From NCBI GenBank assembly GCA_031216915.1, contig CM062290.1, positions 170,649,059 through 170,713,058 of the forward strand: 64,000 nt of DNA, in the 5' to 3' direction. Source of the stretch: Pictodentalium vernedei. Lineage: Eukaryota; Mollusca; Scaphopoda; Dentaliida; Dentaliidae. Within the stretch, counting starts at the first letter, position 1. Every line of letters starts with the position of its first letter. Shown here one piece after another: positions 24,393-36,813 of the stretch. The position numbers and the translations under genes were made by a program. The notes under the pieces were generated by a model. That model ran no database searches, had not been told where the DNA came from, and saw only the letters and a list, made by a program, of their open reading frames with translations.

Positions 24393-25220
24393 TTAGCTCA
24401 TTTGAAGAAATAGTTATCCACGCTTTTTTTGTACCCCACTTACAGTACCCCTATTTCACAACCACTTGGGACCAATACTATAAAACTATTACAATTGTAT
24501 TTTCTAGAATTGTATTTTCTAGTTATGTCTTTAAATAGGTTAAAATGAACCATTAGCATTTTCCAAGATCTGGCAATTTGCCAGTTGTCAAATTGCCATA
24601 TCTTTTAAAATGCTAATGATTCATTTTAGTCAGTTATATTAATAGGTAAAAAATATAATTCTCGAAAATACAATTGTAAAAGTTTTACAATATTGGCTCC
24701 TGGATGTCGGTACCACCTTTTTGCATATTAGTCAAGGAGTCGTAAGGGTATTTACTCCAGGGGCAATTAATCTCATTACACTTGAGCTCATTTGATGAAA
24801 TAATTACCCACGTTTCTCAGCACTCTGTGTACAGCACTCTTATTTTACAACCGACTGGAAGTCGGCTCCACTTTTTCCAAGATGATTCGAAGAGTCGAAA
24901 GAGCATTTCCTCCTTGGGCAATTACTCTCATTACACGTGAGCTCATTTGATGAAATCATTATCCACGTTTTTCGACACCCCACTTACAACACCCATATCA
25001 AAAACCGGCTGGACTTCGGAACCTCTTCGACACATGAGTATGTGCTCTTGGAGCAATTACTCTCGTGGCGTTTTGGCTTATTTGAAGAAATCACCATGCA
25101 CGTTTCTCGGCACCACTTACAGCTCTCATATTACAACCCGCTGGACGTCGGTACTTGTTTCTTCCAAGATGAGGATAAGAGTTGTAAGAGTATTCACCCC
25201 CGAAAACATCTCTCATTACT
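24393..25220. repeat. Tandem repeat, about 150-bp unit
   Basis: The DNA basis of the array above: GAGCTCATTTGATGAAAT, CCACGTTT, TCGG.AC and TTCCAAGATGA recur in order four times, at about 60-70% similarity. Confidence 0.75.
24465..24703. mobile_element. TIR element CCAATACTATAAAAC (copy 1)
   Basis: GGGACCAATACTATAAAACT to TTTTACAATATTGGCTCC, with an inner hairpin GGCAATTTGCCAGTTG...CAAATTGCCATATC. It splits one unit of the zinc-finger-like array; neighbouring units show the empty site. Confidence 0.8.
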
Positions 25221-25859
25221 CTTCAGACTTCGAAGTCATACCGGCCGACGTTATACAGAAGGGAGCCAACTCTGTATAGGTAGCTACGGAGTAAAGGAAA
25301 TGGGGCAGCCTGACTTGTGGAGGGCAAATGATGGGGTAGGAGATTTTTCGGAGGGAATCTTAGCCAAACATTCAATATTCTGAATGTTTTTTGATAATTA
25401 GTCATACTCTTATACAATAGAACAGCGCACCGTTTATGAATTTATATTACTACCCGCTACTCTTTTTAACCCAGGAAGGGGTTTCCCGAGTCCTTTCCAG
25501 TGATTTCTGTCCATTTTTGACGATTTTGGGTAGTTCTAGGAAGTAACCGAGGATTTTTGGAAAATTAAACTAGCAAAAGCATTTTTATATAATCGAACAT
25601 ATCCTCAGGACATCCCACTATTATATGCCCTTGAATCCCATAATAACCACGTGCCATCGAAGAAGGATCGCCTGCACAGGCAATAACGAGGATCCTGGAA
25701 GTTTGGGGACGTCGGGTCGTTTTGAGAAATTAGGTATCGAACACATTTCCGAACACAGTCTCGTCCTATTAGTGGACATTTTGTCACACAGCAGCCACGC
25801 GCCACCATAGAAACCAAGATGACGGCCCCAGTATACAAAATGGACGGCAGAAGCACCTG

Positions 25860-26040
25860 CCACTTTAACAACACGCACCGCACATGCGGACTGACACCAA
25901 GTATCACCATTGCAGTGACATCACAACATGGCCTCTCACGCACGATACCATGACAATCGCAGTTGCCGTAACTGGGTCACGTGACTATGACGTCACTTCC
26001 TCTCACCCGTCACCTCACCCTTTAGGGGTCGAAACCTGCG
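25860..26040. repeat. Dispersed repeat R4, copy 1
   Basis: AACAACACGC, ATGACATCACAACATGGCC and CACGTGACTATGACGTCACTT match the reverse complement of 33130-33325. Confidence 0.75.
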
Positions 26041-26099
26041 AGAGATACTTTTCATATTCCTGTTCCTTTATGTCGGGAGGCCTAGCTCCGGCCCTGGTT

Positions 26100-27700
26100 A
26101 TAACGTACGATATGAATTAGTGTTTGGGTGGAGACTCCACTCCCCGGAATCTTTAGTTGGGATTCATTCTCCGCGTACTGGCTGCATTAATTTGTTATGA
26201 GCCTCATGCTGGTTGGTGTACGAAAATGTTTTGTACATTTTGAAAGGAATTTGACCTCGATCGCTGAAATTAAAACAATATATTTGTTTTTAATCAGAAC
26301 CACACAACGAAAGCAATTCCTCACCCATGTATTGTATTTTGGACAACGATCTATATGTACTTCAATTGCGTTTATTACTGCAATCTGGCTTCTCGTGACG
26401 CGGTTTCAGGAAGAAAACAATAAATAATTGAAGAATTGCTTTCATTGTTGTTTTAGACCCCGACTACTCTCTTTCAAGCCATTAACTTTCTCCCCACCGA
26501 TGTCATTTCATTCATACATCTTTAATACCTCTTGTATTAACCAGTACATGTAAGGAATACAATCCATTAAAACTTCTTTTTCTTTTGTTAAGTTCTTCGA
26601 TTTTTGTCAAAGTAGACTTTTACAGTGAACAAAGGTGGATTAGCATTCCTGGCAACCTGGTAGAAATCTTTTCTCCCAGATGGTAAATATACAGAACAAC
26701 GTATATTTAGACTTGACGTATGACATTGCTTGTCTTTTCAAATTAAAGTTAAAAAATCAACTGTCAATGTCTCGTTATTGTTCACTTCAGATGGAATTTA
26801 CCTCGGTTTGACATGCTGGAATGTTGAAAAACAACAACAATCTGTTTCGCTCTTTCAGTCCCGAAGCTATATATAGTATCTCAAAATTTCCCGTCATGAT
26901 GGGATGGAAGTTAAAATTGTCCGATGGTTTTCCGGGTACGTCTACCATAACTCTAACAATGCAGCAGAAATGATCTATATTCACAAAATAATTTCCATTA
27001 TGTATTTTGCTTTGTTGGAAAGTCTAACTTGACATTATTTCCCAATAGAGACCGTCCCAATAAATGATAACCAAGGGTGGGAATTTTCAATAGTGGTGAG
27101 TGGGTCTATTTTCCCAGGAACGGTCGTTGATGGTGGCAAATTAAATGGGCGGATTTATATGGGGTCAATAGGGACATTGCGACAGGGGGTGGGGTGTCAC
27201 CCAGTCCTGGCCAACATGTCCTATAGTTGTAAATTCGGAGGGCAAGTCATAAGTAGTTGGAAATTCCATCTATCTGGATTTTAGCGCTTCTTTAGTGATG
27301 TCTTCTTTACTTCCCAAAATTCCAACACGGTCTAAAATCGGCAAAAATTCTAACTGTTACTATTTACAACTCTTGTGTACGCAATATCGAGCTTTATAAG
27401 TATACATGGTGTCAATCGGTACGAGATTTCTATAGTACGTTTACTTATCGTGATAAAATAAAAAAATCCCCGAAATGCACTTCAAGAAAATCACATCATG
27501 TAAAATTGTTATCCTGATCATTCACAGTTACAAAATGATGAAACATAAAAAAATTATCATTTCTGCATAAGATCTGATTTAATGCTAGGACAGTGTGAAT
27601 TGCTCTCAGTTCTAAGCTTGAGCATTTGTTTAGCACATATTCAATTCCCAGAATAACACCAAATAATTATAACCTGATAATTCTATCATAAATGTGTTGG
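26100..27700. other. No recognised feature
   Basis: AT-rich intronic sequence; short ORFs only. Confidence 0.5.
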
Positions 27701-27763
27701 CATTTCAGTTACTAGAATCACTTTTATGCCCCCTTTCAGGGCTTCATTTTTAAAATGTTTCTC

Positions 27764-27843
27764 GGTAGTGAATTTCCAACTGAGGGAGGGACCGGGAAGG
27801 GGTTTCCCCCTCCGGTCCCTTCCCCAGTTGGAAATTCACTACC
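27764..27843. repeat. 80-bp palindrome
   Basis: GGTAGTGAATTTCCAACTG pairs with CAGTTGGAAATTCACTACC. The inner GC-rich stem (GGGACCGG / CCGGTCCC) has mismatches. Confidence 0.85.
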
Positions 27844-28249
27844 CTACACCCCTCCAATCGGAAACCTCTAGCCACGTCCATGGGAGTCAACCACCCCCAT
27901 TGTGGCCTACAACATCAGCTCATGTTTGTTCCATGACATCAGATGCGCACTCAGTGATCACACAAGACGTCAATCAAATGGCGACCACATAAAATCAGTC
28001 AACGTGAAATTACTTTACAGTTTCATTTAATTCCTCTCATCCATATCTCATTATACGACTCACGAGCAACAAATAAAAAACATACAGAATATGCAGTAAG
28101 GCGAAAAGAAATCAGTGTTTTCTGTCCCTGTAGTGATGACACCATTACCAGGACTGAAGGGATGGGAGCATTTAATCGTACACAATTATGTCGAGTTTCA
28201 TTGTGGTGACGAATGTGATTTGTTGGGTTTCTAATTAATAGTCACTGGG

Positions 28250-28499
28250 GTTCCCTTTACCTAACGTAACGGCCAAAACCGGCCAGCGCTATTCTCAAAA
28301 TCGCCAATTAATTTTCATTATTTTTTTCATTTTTTGTCTCAAAAACATATGTTATGACCCCTCGTTGGAACGAGCTCGTCGAGCTCGTTCCAACGAGGGG
28401 TCATAACCTGTGTTTTTGAGACAAAAAATGAAAAAAATTAGTTATTCAAGAATTATATTTGCAAGTGTCGTCTGCTTTTCAGGTTAGGTAAAGAGTTAA
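28250..28499. mobile_element. TTAA hairpin MITE, family 1
   Basis: Near-consensus copy: CCCTTTACCTAACGTAACGG, GCCAGCGCTATTC, hairpin CGTTGGAACGAGCTCGTCGA with a perfect complement, AAGTGTCGTCTGC, ending GAGTTAA. Confidence 0.9.
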
Positions 28500-28620
28500 G
28501 ATAATATCACAGAAAATCACTGTCTCTGTCACAGTCGACAATCCAAGAACAAACAAAATCTGTGTAAGATCGTTTACGAACCCTTGGTGGTCCTGAGTAT
28601 GTCTCTTCGGTCGTTACCTT

Positions 28621-28942
28621 TTAGGTCACAATACACTGTTTTTTCCATTGACGACAGTGCTAATCTTTCCTTCTCTCCCCATCTCATCAAGCTGATTTGG
28701 GCAAAAACAACCATCTGTCCATTTAGTGTATCATCTCATGAAAAAATATACTGAAAAAAATATAGGTCGCCATGTGACTTTTGCCTTTAAATTTGGTGAT
28801 TCCTATACTCCCGTCCAGTTTCGCACTGAATGAAATAGACATATTTTTACCTACCCCCACCCAATTTTGATCTTCTCTCACACTTTTCAGAAGACAATTG
28901 TCTTAAGGCGCTGTTTGCACCAAAACAGTGTATTGTAACCTA
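28621..28942. mobile_element. TIR element AGGTTACAATACACTG (copy A)
   Basis: TTAGGTCACAATACACTG at the left and CAGTGTATTGTAACCTAA at the right. The interior matches 30879-31160 closely. Confidence 0.7.
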
Positions 28943-28944
28943 AA

Positions 28945-30830
28945 CCTTTTACAGAGTCGATAAAAATATATGTAATTATGGGTTTAAATTAAAGAAAAAA
29001 TACTGTCTAATGTATTAAATATCTTTTTTCAAATTCAATGCTCTTTGCCTGATCTGTCAACATTACAATTAACCCACCACGGATGTTTGAGCGAAAAAAT
29101 ATCATGTGTCACTTTTTACATTTTTCCCTATAAACTGATTCCAAACAAAAAAATTAATGAATTTGTTGTCCTCAAACTGTCATCATTTTACACTAGTATA
29201 TCAACAGAGTAGCTATGTAAACTACCAAAGTCAAAAAGTTATTCTCAGAGAAATGAAAGCCAAAAGCATTTACCCTTTCATTATTCTCAAAATAAATTTA
29301 TGTACTTTTGTTTCATCAAGGTGTTTGGATAAAGTACAATTTACAGTAGAAGTACTCCATATGATAGAAGCACACTCTAACATGAGATAATCATATGACC
29401 TCAATGAAGAAAGAAAAAACGAACAAACAGTGTTGGCTATATGACCCCTACTCCTGCCACCAGTTTAGCACACAAACCCTACACCCAATCCAGTTCAGCC
29501 CACACACTTCAATTCCAGTGACAGAATCCCCAACTGTTTCCCTCATATACAGTACACAGATTTAGCAAGATACTTGGAAAATTAATAAATCATACATTTG
29601 GGTGATACTGATACTGTCAAAATGAGATGAAAGTGGAAATTTCCCCTGGTTTTGGATGGACAACAGATTAAGAACTGGTGTGCACTCTACAATTGGGCTG
29701 AACCTCCATGTTATAAAAAAATGTGTGTGTACTAACCACATAAAGCATCCAGTGGTACTCATGGGTGCCAAATTTTCAAATAAAATTGATCAGGATTGAT
29801 GAAACTGGGGTGGGGAGGGAGGGGGGGGGGGGGGGCTAAAAAAAAGAATTCTCCCAAATAAAACCACAATTCAGTTTGGAGTCTCTCAATTCTGGACGGT
29901 ATCATACATTTTCTTCATTTGACCCACATTCTCAAGTATCAAGCCAGTATAGTTCATTTAGCCACATTCCCAGTCCACTCTATCTCCACTTCTTTGACAT
30001 TTTCAAAAATAAAATAAGTTGCTGAAACTGGATGGGATCAGCATAGTAGCACATTCCAGCCAGGTCCAACAACTTATTTTAACTGAAATCTTCCTAATGC
30101 AACAGTCTTATAAACTGTTAGGTATCTCTCTTTATTGGTATATAACAGGGATGCCATATTACCTTCTACAATAACAGGATGCAAGTTTTTATGGTAGCTC
30201 TAGTAGTACAAGGTTAGAAAAACGACAAATGAAAGACCAGGGACAGAGGAAGCACACAAAATGCCATTTATAAGACAGATTTCTGCATTTTTGTGAAAGC
30301 CTCTCTTTGTGAATAGCAAAGTGCATATAGTGGACCAAACTATTACTGATTAACCCCCTTGGGGCTGCCAGTTTGAGTGTGAAAATAGAAATGTTAAACC
30401 CAGTGAATGTTGTCAATATGAGGGGAGCAGTTACTTGCTGTGCAGTGATTGTTTGCATCCAGAAAGTGCCAAAAAAAAAAATAGCTTTTGCAATCTTGTG
30501 TACAAAAATCACTCAAGGCAGAGGCTTTCTCCAACATGGCCTGCCTCTGATTGACTGGAAACACAACAAAATAACCAAATTGTACCGCCTTTTCTTCACC
30601 TTAGATTCACTGTTCATTTGGACAGCATTTTATGCATATGGGCACTCTAAAATAGGCTGTTTTTCATGAACAATGGACATCCAGCATCTTCAAAATTACC
30701 CTTTCTCTAAAATTTCCACCCAAGTACAAAACGACTCGGATGCAGTCATCAAGTTAATAAAACCGGTAGACCTAACATTCAAAATTATTTTTTTAAAAAT
30801 CACTCGACAGAAATCACAAAAACACCGTTT
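28945..30830. other. No recognised gene
   Basis: Unique-looking AT-rich DNA between the two AGGTTACAAT-TIR elements, with a poly-G run at 29821-29835. Confidence 0.5.
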
Positions 30831-30878
30831 TAGGTTATAATACACTGATTTTCGAACCCTTGGTGGTTGTTACCTTTT

Positions 30879-31337
30879 AGGTTACAATACACTGATTTTT
30901 TCCATTGACGACAGTGCAAATCTTTCCCCCTCTCTCCATCCCATCATGCTGATTTGGGCAAAAACAACCATCAATCTATCCATTTAGTTTATCATCTCAT
31001 GAAAAAATATACTGAACAAAATATAGGCCGCCATGTGACTTTTGCCTTTAAATTTGGTGATTCCTATACTCCCGTCCAGTTTCGTACTGAATAAAATAGA
31101 CATATTTTTACCTACCCCCACCCCAATTTTGATCTTCTCTCACACTTTATAGAAGACAATTGTCACCAATATTTGATATTTTTTTCAAAACATGCAATTT
31201 AAAATTTTATTCACACTTAAAAGATCTGTTCATTTTCCACCAATCGGATAAATCAGGGAACTTTTTATCGACCATTAAAGGTTGGGGTGCAAACTGCTAG
31301 AGGCACAGTTTGCACCAAAACAGTGTATTGTAACCTA
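30879..31337. mobile_element. TIR element AGGTTACAATACACTG (copy B)
   Basis: AGGTTACAATACACTGATTT to CAAAACAGTGTATTGTAACC. It carries about 130 bp more than copy A (31160-31295). A lone extra TIR lies just before it, at 30831-30853. Confidence 0.7.
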
Positions 31338-31339
31338 GA

Positions 31340-33120
31340 GCTTGTAGGTGCTAGAAAATGAGAGATGGGTTTTAGTACCGCGCTGTGGTGTTTCTGGGAA
31401 AAGAATATACACTGGACCATATGAGAGAGTTTTAATCACTAAAGGCCTAATTCCAACTTCAGTCACCTTTTTGCAGCAAGAGAACAGGTTCCCCATTATG
31501 CAACCTTTGGTAAACTCGCAAGTTGCATTCTAAGTACTCTGACAGTTGTTTCTAGGCAAGGTTTGACTTCCTATATACTCTCAGAATTCAATGTCACGGG
31601 GGTTCACCTATGAAATGTGAGGCAGGTTTTGTTCATTTAAGTTAATTCAGCACCTCAGTTGCTATGTCTCCTACACTTCATCGGCGATATTCAAGTTTTT
31701 ATAGTTTAACTTAATTTTGATTGGTTCTCATTCAGTTTCCCATCGTGCCCCGTGAATCACCACGAGCTGGCACCATTTGCTCAGCGTGTCTGCTAGGCGT
31801 CTGCTCGGAGTTGTATTTTGCTCGATTTACGGACCTGTTTAGATAACAAACGCGAACTAAACTAAATACCGGTACTCGAAAAGGACAGCTAAGTTTGACT
31901 GCAAAGGAAAGGGAACTCGAGTATTTGTGCTTTTATGCGCAGCCGTGGAGAATATTAGTTTCAGCCGTGGAGAAATTTTGTCAATTACACAACATCTGAA
32001 GTGTTTCGAAGACACTTGTGATTGTTCCTTGGAGAGGTAAGGTTTCAATCTCCGGTGAAGATTGTCCTTTCCGGACTGGTTGGTGATGTAAAGTCCAAAT
32101 GTATTTTAAACACTTTAATGTTTAAGATTTCTTTTTCATAACGGAAATCTTTTCAAGACTTCGGATCAAAAAAGGGTTAAACTTACATGTGTTTTATCCA
32201 CAATTTTAAACACTTTAATGTTTAAGATTTCTTTTTCATAACGGAAATCTTTTCAAGACTTCGGATCAAAAAAGGGTTAAACTTACATGTGTTTTATCCA
32301 CATTTCAAGGTGTACAACATCGGTACTTACCAGTTGCAGTTTCCATACTTCGAAGTGTGTAAAAATTGCATTCAGTAGTAGCAGCCGCACTGCCAAGTGT
32401 GAACAGTTCCACTCACTGGGAGGAATTTCCCTACACTTCATGTTTTGAAACGTCTCTTGGCAGGATCAATTATACAATATCTGAAGTGTATAGAAGAAGT
32501 GTTATAAATGAAGCACCTACAAAAGTGTTAGTCTAACACAGCGAATACAGTCTCCGTGAGAGCTCTATCTAAATGCTGTATACAGCATCTCAAGTGTTAT
32601 AACAGCACTTCGATCAGGCCTGGCATTTTCAAGAGAGCGATTGGTTCGCTAGCCTTATGCTCGCCTTCTGCTCGCCTTAAAAAATTAAGGAGGGCGAAAA
32701 CTAGCTAGTAAATAATGATTACCATAACAGCCGATTCCTAAAACCTACATATGGTGGATGTGGCGGGTTGGTAGTGTCGCACGGAACAAGAATAGGATGC
32801 CAGACTGAGTAGGAAGAGGAATGGGGTTTAGGAGGACTGGAAGGGGTGGGCAGGGATTAGGCTGAGAAAGAGAGGAGGTCATGAATTAGTACATCAGGGT
32901 GATTGTGCAAAGAAGGCTATCTGAGAACGCTATAAGGGAGTAGTGCTAGACGGTATGATAATATAGATGGTGGAGATGTTGGAAGAAGTGATTAATTTGG
33001 GATTACAGGTTCTGGAAAAGACGGAATCACTAGAACAGGCAGTATAGGGAGAAGGAAGAGGCTGTGGGGGAGGAGTTGCGTTGATGTTGGCGTTGTGGCG
33101 GTGTTGGTGATGGTGTTGAG
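31340..33120. other. No gene; many AAGTGT / ACACTT words
   Basis: CTGAAGTGT, ACACTTC and GTGTTATAACA recur between 31670 and 32620 around the 100-bp duplication. From 32750 the strand is G-rich. Confidence 0.4.
32103..32302. repeat. Exact 100-bp tandem duplication
   Basis: 32103-32202 and 32203-32302 read the same throughout (ATTTTAAACACTTTAATG... to ...TTTATCCACA). Two copies only. Either recent or an assembly artefact. Confidence 0.95.
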
Positions 33121-33129
33121 TAGTTGTGT

Positions 33130-33325
33130 ATGTTGAAAATGAGCCATTTTGTAGGACCCCGGGGCAGGACCGGGGGAAGTGACGTCATGTCACGTGACTG
33201 GGCGGTCATGTTGGGTTGTCATGATCATGAGTGCACGTGGGTGGCCATGTTGTGACATCATTGTCATGATAATAGGTGGTAGGAGTGCAAATGCGCAGCG
33301 CGTGTTGTTATGGGGACACATGCTC
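33130..33325. repeat. Dispersed repeat R4, copy 2 (inverted)
   Basis: Reverse-complement partner of 25860-26040; rich in TGACGTCA- and CACGTG-like words. Confidence 0.75.
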
Positions 33326-33829
33326 TGTCTCAGCCCTAACAACCCGACAATAGATATCGAATTAATCCAAACAACCCGACAGTCTTCAGAAAACTGACCC
33401 AAACACTCCAGAAAACACTCCCAAATAAAGGTAGGATAGTATCCTTAATGAGGGTATGAGACGTGTGAAGAGGTACACATTGCGCTCATTTTCAAAGCTT
33501 TCATTTTGAGTCGTATGATTTTGCGCGCATCGTTCTCATTTTCGTTGCTTTCATTGCTTCATACGACGAAAAGGGGGATTCCGTGGGTTTAGTATCCTTA
33601 AAATATAGGATAGTATCCTTACCTAATGTCCGACCATATAATGGACGCGTAATTTATCACAGAAATGGGTTAATTACAATAATGGCATATATTATTTAAA
33701 GTCAGAATGGTCCAATTCTACACTGGGAACTGAAGAGTTCCCTCAAATACAGACCGACGGTCTCCACCTGAAACTGATGCCATGACAGTATAAATTACCA
33801 AAGATATGTTTATTTGAAGTTATAACATT

Positions 33830-34025
33830 ATCGGTTAATTTGTTGTAACATAACGGGTTGAAAAAAGTTATAACATTATGCGTTGATTTTTATAACATAA
33901 CGGATTGAAAAAAGTTATAACATTATGCGGAGTTTATAACATTATCGGTTGTTTATTTCATTTATTGTAACATTATGCGTTGGTGTAACATTATGCGGCG
34001 TTGTAACATTATCGGTTGTAACAGG
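33830..34025. repeat. Degenerate short tandem array, TTATAACATTATGCG
   Basis: TTATAACATTA, TTGTAACATTATCGGTTG and TAACATAACGG-type words recur about eleven times in 190 bp with irregular spacing. Confidence 0.85.
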
Positions 34026-34051
34026 GCTAAGTCAGTTTTGTCGTTTGTGTA

Positions 34052-34301
34052 TTAACCCTTTACCCAACGTAACGGCCAAAACCGGCCAGCGCTATTCTCA
34101 AAAATCGCCAATTAATTTTCATTATTTTTTCATTTTTTGTCTTAAAAACATAGGTTATGACCCCTTGTTGGAACGAGCTCAACGAGCTCGTTCCAACGAG
34201 GGTCATAACCTATGTTTTTGAGACAAAAAATTAAAAAAAATAGGTATTCAAGAATTTTTTTGGCAAGTGTCGTCTGCTTTTCATGTTAGGTGAAGGGTTA
34301 A
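34052..34301. mobile_element. TTAA hairpin MITE, family 1
   Basis: Same orientation and content as the 28.2 kb copy. Hairpin GTTGGAACGAGCTCAACGAG. TTAA at both ends. Confidence 0.9.
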
Positions 34302-34708
34302 CCTCTTGTTTATAAATTTTGTAAATTATAACATACTAACGTTACGAATATCTGGTGAGATTCGGTTTTTGGAATTCAAAACGATTATTCTTAGCCTGCC
34401 GTGAGAGTATTGTAAGACGGACATATACGGCAGTGATACGTAGAAAGTGAAACGTTTAACCAAATGGGTGGAAATTATCCTTCGAAATTGGGTAAGATGT
34501 GAAGAAGAAGACCCGACGGGTGATTTCCCTCGTAGTATATACTCGTCTATGGTATTTCGCTCCACCCTTGGGTATTCTACAGTTCGACCCGTTGTGCAAT
34601 ACAGGAATCAGATGTTTCATTTTTCCTCTCCTTCTCAATATAGCATTCCAGAGCTCGTCCCTTATGGGGGAGCCTGTTCAGATGATGGCACAGACTATTC
34701 AACGTACA

Positions 34709-34960
34709 TTAACCCTTTACCAAACGAATCGCCCGTATCCGCCCGCATAATATGCAAATTGAGCAGTTGAAAAAATTAAATTTTTTCAAAATATTTCAAC
34801 AAAACCATATCATGTGACCCCTCATTGGAACGAGCTCATTGAGCTCGTTCCAATGAGGGGTCACATGATATCGTTTTGTGGAAATTTTTTTAAAAATTTA
34901 AAAAAATGATATTTAAAATAATATATTTTGATATCGTCTGCGTTGGGTATAGGGTTTTAA
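34709..34960. mobile_element. TTAA hairpin MITE, family 1b
   Basis: TTAACCCTTTACCAAACG to GTTGGGTATAGGGTTTTAA. Hairpin arms CATATCATGTGACCCCTCAT and their complement around GAGCTCATTGAGCTC. This is the clearest complete 1b copy and lies 400 bp from a family 1 copy. Confidence 0.9.
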
Positions 34961-35463
34961 CATCTTATCACAGAACATTTTCTTACAAACCTCTCATCAT
35001 TCTATGGGTGTCTTAGATCCAGGCATTGTACACGAGGGTGTATGCGACGCGGGCATACGGAAATGCCGGTACAGTTAATAAGCGGATAGTAATGCAAACG
35101 TAAAACTGGCCTCTTCCTCGATCAGATCGCGACAAACTATTACCTATAGGGACCGAGGCGGACATGCCGTATGGTCCATCGGGAAAAGTTTCGGTGGGCA
35201 CCCTATTGGGTTCCCCCTTGGGCCCTCAAAATTGATGCAGCCCAACACCTGATGGTATGAGAGATTTCATGAAAATGCCCAAAAGGTAAAATGGATCTGA
35301 TTGCATAGACTGCTGGTATATTGAAATGTTCTCTGTGTGGACTGCCATTGCATTTCGATATACAAGCAATTTAGTCTACCATCGATCGCTTATATGAGTG
35401 AAATCTAAGTTCCTTTAATTTCAAAAATCTCCAATTGGGCCGAACTATGGTCTTCCCGATGGA

Positions 35464-35484
35464 CCCCCCCCCCCCCCCCCCCCC
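35464..35484. repeat. Poly-C run (21) at the edge of repeat R1
   Basis: Longest of at least eight G or C runs of 12 or more; others are at 13117-13131, 13902-13916, 17060-17072, 29821-29835, 48221-48239, 51120-51131 and 62231-62245. Confidence 0.95.
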
Positions 35485-36093
35485 TTCAGAACCATTATTG
35501 TCGGATTGCCGGAAACCGGGTCTTTGTCGCTGCTGGAAGAAATAGATTCACGCCGCGTATTCAGCCAAAACTCAAGGAGTGTTGCCTGAATTCGTGCGTG
35601 AACGTTTGTCTCACCGTGATGAACACGCCTGTTTCACTTTTGTTGGGGTGGTTCTTATTCTGAGGAGGTTAATAACTTTTCCTCGAAAAGCATAAATCAA
35701 CAGGGGTTCACTGAAAACAACAATTTTAATACAAATATATAAAAAATAAACATGATAATTTGTGACTTACATGGAATCCACAAGAATAAGAATACAAAAC
35801 GTCTATCACCCCCTACCCACACAGTTTTTGAGTCACTTGCGGGCCCGCATTCTCTTTTGTCTCTGGTTTTTCCTCCTTTTCGCTGGTAAGTCTTCCTTGG
35901 TCGCCTCTTCACTTCACTCCTTTCTCTACCGTCGCACGGCAACTAACGTATTGTCACTTTATCGAATCAAATCAAATCAAATCTTTATTCACTCTCCTTG
36001 ACCACATAAGCGGTATGAGAGGTATATATGTGTGTGTACATTAAAGTATATTGTATAGCAGTCAGTATAAATTGTTATATATTACTAAGTATA

Positions 36094-36280
36094 AATAGAA
36101 GTAGGATATGCCAAAAGGCAGCAAGACTCATCCTCAGTATAAAACCCACTCCAACAGAAATCGATAAAATATCAGAGCTTCTCCAGAAACTGAAACCTTT
36201 TCCATCCTGAAACCACAGTTGCAGGATGTCGCAGAAGTCGACTCACTGCGTCGACTCCAGTGGCACGACCACGTCCGCGA
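36094..36280 (+). other. Short coding-like stretch in the LINE 3' region
   Basis: ICQKAARLILSIKPTPTEI, then (after a shift) LQDVAEVDSLRRLQWHDHV looks protein-like on the strand opposite the LINE. Unidentified. Confidence 0.2.
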
Positions 36281-36813
36281 GTAGCTATTCAGCATTTCAC
36301 TTCTCGACATAGCATCGCTTGGTCACTAGAGTGATCGATGTCCAACTGTGACATAGAACACTCTAGCCCCCATCCGACGATATGGTGAGCCACAAGACTG
36401 TAGATACGCCCAATGTACCTCAACTCGATTTAAAATTCACCCTAAATTGATCATAACTTAGAGATACTTTATCGTTACCTATAATTTAACAACTGTCAGA
36501 TTTAAACGTTAGTTTGAAATGGAACACCCCTCGCTCAAACACCCTTGGTAGAAGAAAATTAGACGAAAACAAGGATGCTTTAAAGGGCACCATGTTCAAC
36601 ATATCACGATAAGGTAGGTACGCAGGTACTATGTCTCATATACCCTATGTCCGCTGCAGACCGGGAAGAGAAAATTTGATATTTACAAATAACGTGTGCC
36701 CTTAGATTTCTGACTGGGGTTGGGTGGGTTTTATACTGTGCATATCACCAAAATTAAGACTGAGATATCAACGAGGAAAAGACTGGTGGATTCGTGCATT
36801 TTATGTATTATGC

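Larger units (their letters stand above)
23760..25220 (-). pseudogene. Degenerate zinc-finger-like tandem array
   Basis: Four units of about 140-160 bp (near 25085, 24940, 24786 and 24395, the last split by a TIR element) read on the minus strand as fingers: CKWCRETCMVISSNKPKRHE then SNC; next GCRKTWIMISSNELTCNE then SNC; next KCNEINC. The C-x2-C...H-x3-C spacing is like a C2HC or C2H2 finger. Further along, CKKGETFESNHFASHQQ and YTCNECHHSFNGK are more finger-like, followed by a basic stretch (KRKHSATRKALD, SKRKLRSASKSLR). Two of the units share one frame over about 95 codons with one stop between; later units are frameshifted. The array lies antisense in CNRIP1 intron 1. It is a relic of either a host gene or a transposon protein; I cannot say which. 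Confidence 0.45.

Noticed and set aside
33830-34025. CRISPR-like array
   Set aside because: Repeat spacing is irregular, spacers are not unique units, and the sequence is animal DNA.
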